Source of the DNA: CANHBY01 sp046342195
GTDB lineage: Bacteria; Pseudomonadota; Gammaproteobacteria; Burkholderiales; Burkholderiaceae_C
Reading direction: 5' to 3'
Assembly: GCA_046342195.1 (NCBI GenBank)
Contig: JBKDQE010000026.1
Coordinates: 40,661 to 104,660 of the forward strand
Length of the DNA: 64,000 bases
Part shown: positions 63,590 to 64,000 of the stretch, piece by piece
Numbering within the stretch: the first letter of the stretch is position 1
How the letters are laid out: the number at the start of each line of letters is the position of its first letter
Notes under the pieces: generated by a model
The model's input: only the letters and a program-made list of their open reading frames with translations
Told to the model about the DNA's origin: nothing
Database searches by the model: none
Program-made: the position numbers and the translations under genes

Positions 63590-63640
63590 TCCCAAAAAGG
63601 GAATTGATTATTTGCATTGATCCTTTTTCGGGATTATCAT
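63590..63640 (+). promoter_or_regulatory. Second promoter-operator of the higBA type
   Basis: TCCCAAAAAGGGA at 63590-63602 is the higBA operator core inverted. Then TTGCAT (63612-63617), 17 bases containing TCCTTTTTCGGGA, and TATCAT (63635-63640). It points into a gene that is cut after about 70 bases by an IS element. Confidence 0.65.
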
Positions 63641-63714
63641 AGAATCCACTTGCCAGTACGGAATCGAACTCGCTATCGAGTCAGTGCCCGTGCCGGCAGG
63701 CATCACGGTGTTGC

Positions 63715-64000
63715 TGACCTGCCCCCTTCCGGCGTACCAATCAAAAGGAAGGAAGTCCAAGTTGAAGGTTAATCGATTTCTTTGCTTGTGGCAGACCGAG
63801 CAGCATCGCCAGCGCGCGGGCGATGCTGCTCGGCAAATTGCGCCGGGGGTATGCGTCCGAGGCTGCTGTGGGGCCTGACCTGGTTGTAGTCCTGGCGCCA
63901 AACCGCGGCAGCCCTTCGTGCTTCGTCCAGAGACTCAAACCAGTGCTCATTGAGGTGCTCGTCACGGAACTTGCCGTTAAAGCTCTCGATATAGCCGTTT
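63715..64000 (-). mobile_element. IS3-family insertion sequence, right part (continues beyond window)
   Basis: The likely IS end is near 63715 (TGACCTGCCCCC), just outside the transposase stop. The rest lies beyond base 64000. The exact terminal repeat cannot be checked without the other end. Confidence 0.7.
63769..64000 (-). CDS. IS3-family transposase OrfB, C-terminal part (5' end outside window)
   Basis: Minus-strand frame from the window edge to TAA at 63769-63771: NGYIESFNGKFRDEHLNEHW, then FESLDEARRAAAVWRQDYN and QVRPHSSLGRIPPAQFAEQH. This is the end of the rve/DDE integrase domain, with the third catalytic Glu in YIESFNGKFRDE. 77 codons are visible. Confidence 0.93.
   Translation of the reverse strand, partial: NGYIESFNGKFRDEHLNEHWFESLDEARRAAAVWRQDYNQVRPHSSLGRIPPAQFAEQHRPRAGDAARSATSKEID

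Overview
The window is a stretch of main chromosome from a betaproteobacterium, most likely order Burkholderiales. Evidence: FimV, the small Trp-rich protein, the long ThiC form, a COG4255-type gene in front of recJ, and the AMP nucleosidase and TRAP families present. I cannot name a genus. Everything is read by eye; no database search was run.

Bases 1-41180 are mostly core genes: the 3' part of ftsZ, a TRAP transporter pair (dctQ-dctM), an M48 protease, orn, amn, an RND efflux pair, truA, fimV, lolC/E-lolD, a COG4255-type gene with recJ, fadD, rsmE, mutY with a dynamin-like GTPase gene, mutM, yqhA, acs, a cytochrome c, an ABC-F ATPase, a GlcD-type oxidase, and thiC-thiO behind a TPP riboswitch. 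The non-coding interval at 4100-4400 has the build of a chromosomal replication origin: five consensus DnaA boxes plus near matches, a TAG-trio array and AT-rich flanks. No dnaA or dnaN lies beside it.

Bases 41181-60057 are an integrated genomic island. It starts at the 3' end of a tRNA-His gene, has a tyrosine integrase as its first gene, and ends at a second copy of the tRNA 3' end at 60039-60057. Cargo: several small unknown genes, a dual-specificity-phosphatase-like gene, a KfrA-like DNA-binding gene, about 1.2 kb that looks like a large folded non-coding RNA, a type I restriction-modification operon, an AEP/RepB-like primase gene and one further unknown. The restriction operon is headed by a ribbon-helix-helix gene with a perfect 20-bp palindrome in front of it. 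It is extended downstream of hsdR by two tightly coupled unknown genes: a multi-winged-helix-like protein and a PD-(D/E)xK-like nuclease. No conjugation genes are visible.

Bases 60058-64000 look like the remains of a second element in tandem: a related integrase leader and the first codons of an integrase broken by an IS3-type orfA fragment, a decayed AbiE pair, and an intact HigB toxin with a HigA-ImmA fusion antitoxin. Both toxin-antitoxin modules are preceded by the same 93-bp repeat with conserved hairpins. The window ends inside an IS3-family transposase gene on the minus strand.

Most worth following up: the folded RNA at about 47.1-48.27 kb, the two-gene addition to the restriction operon (48354-50722), the repeat-led toxin-antitoxin modules, and the origin.
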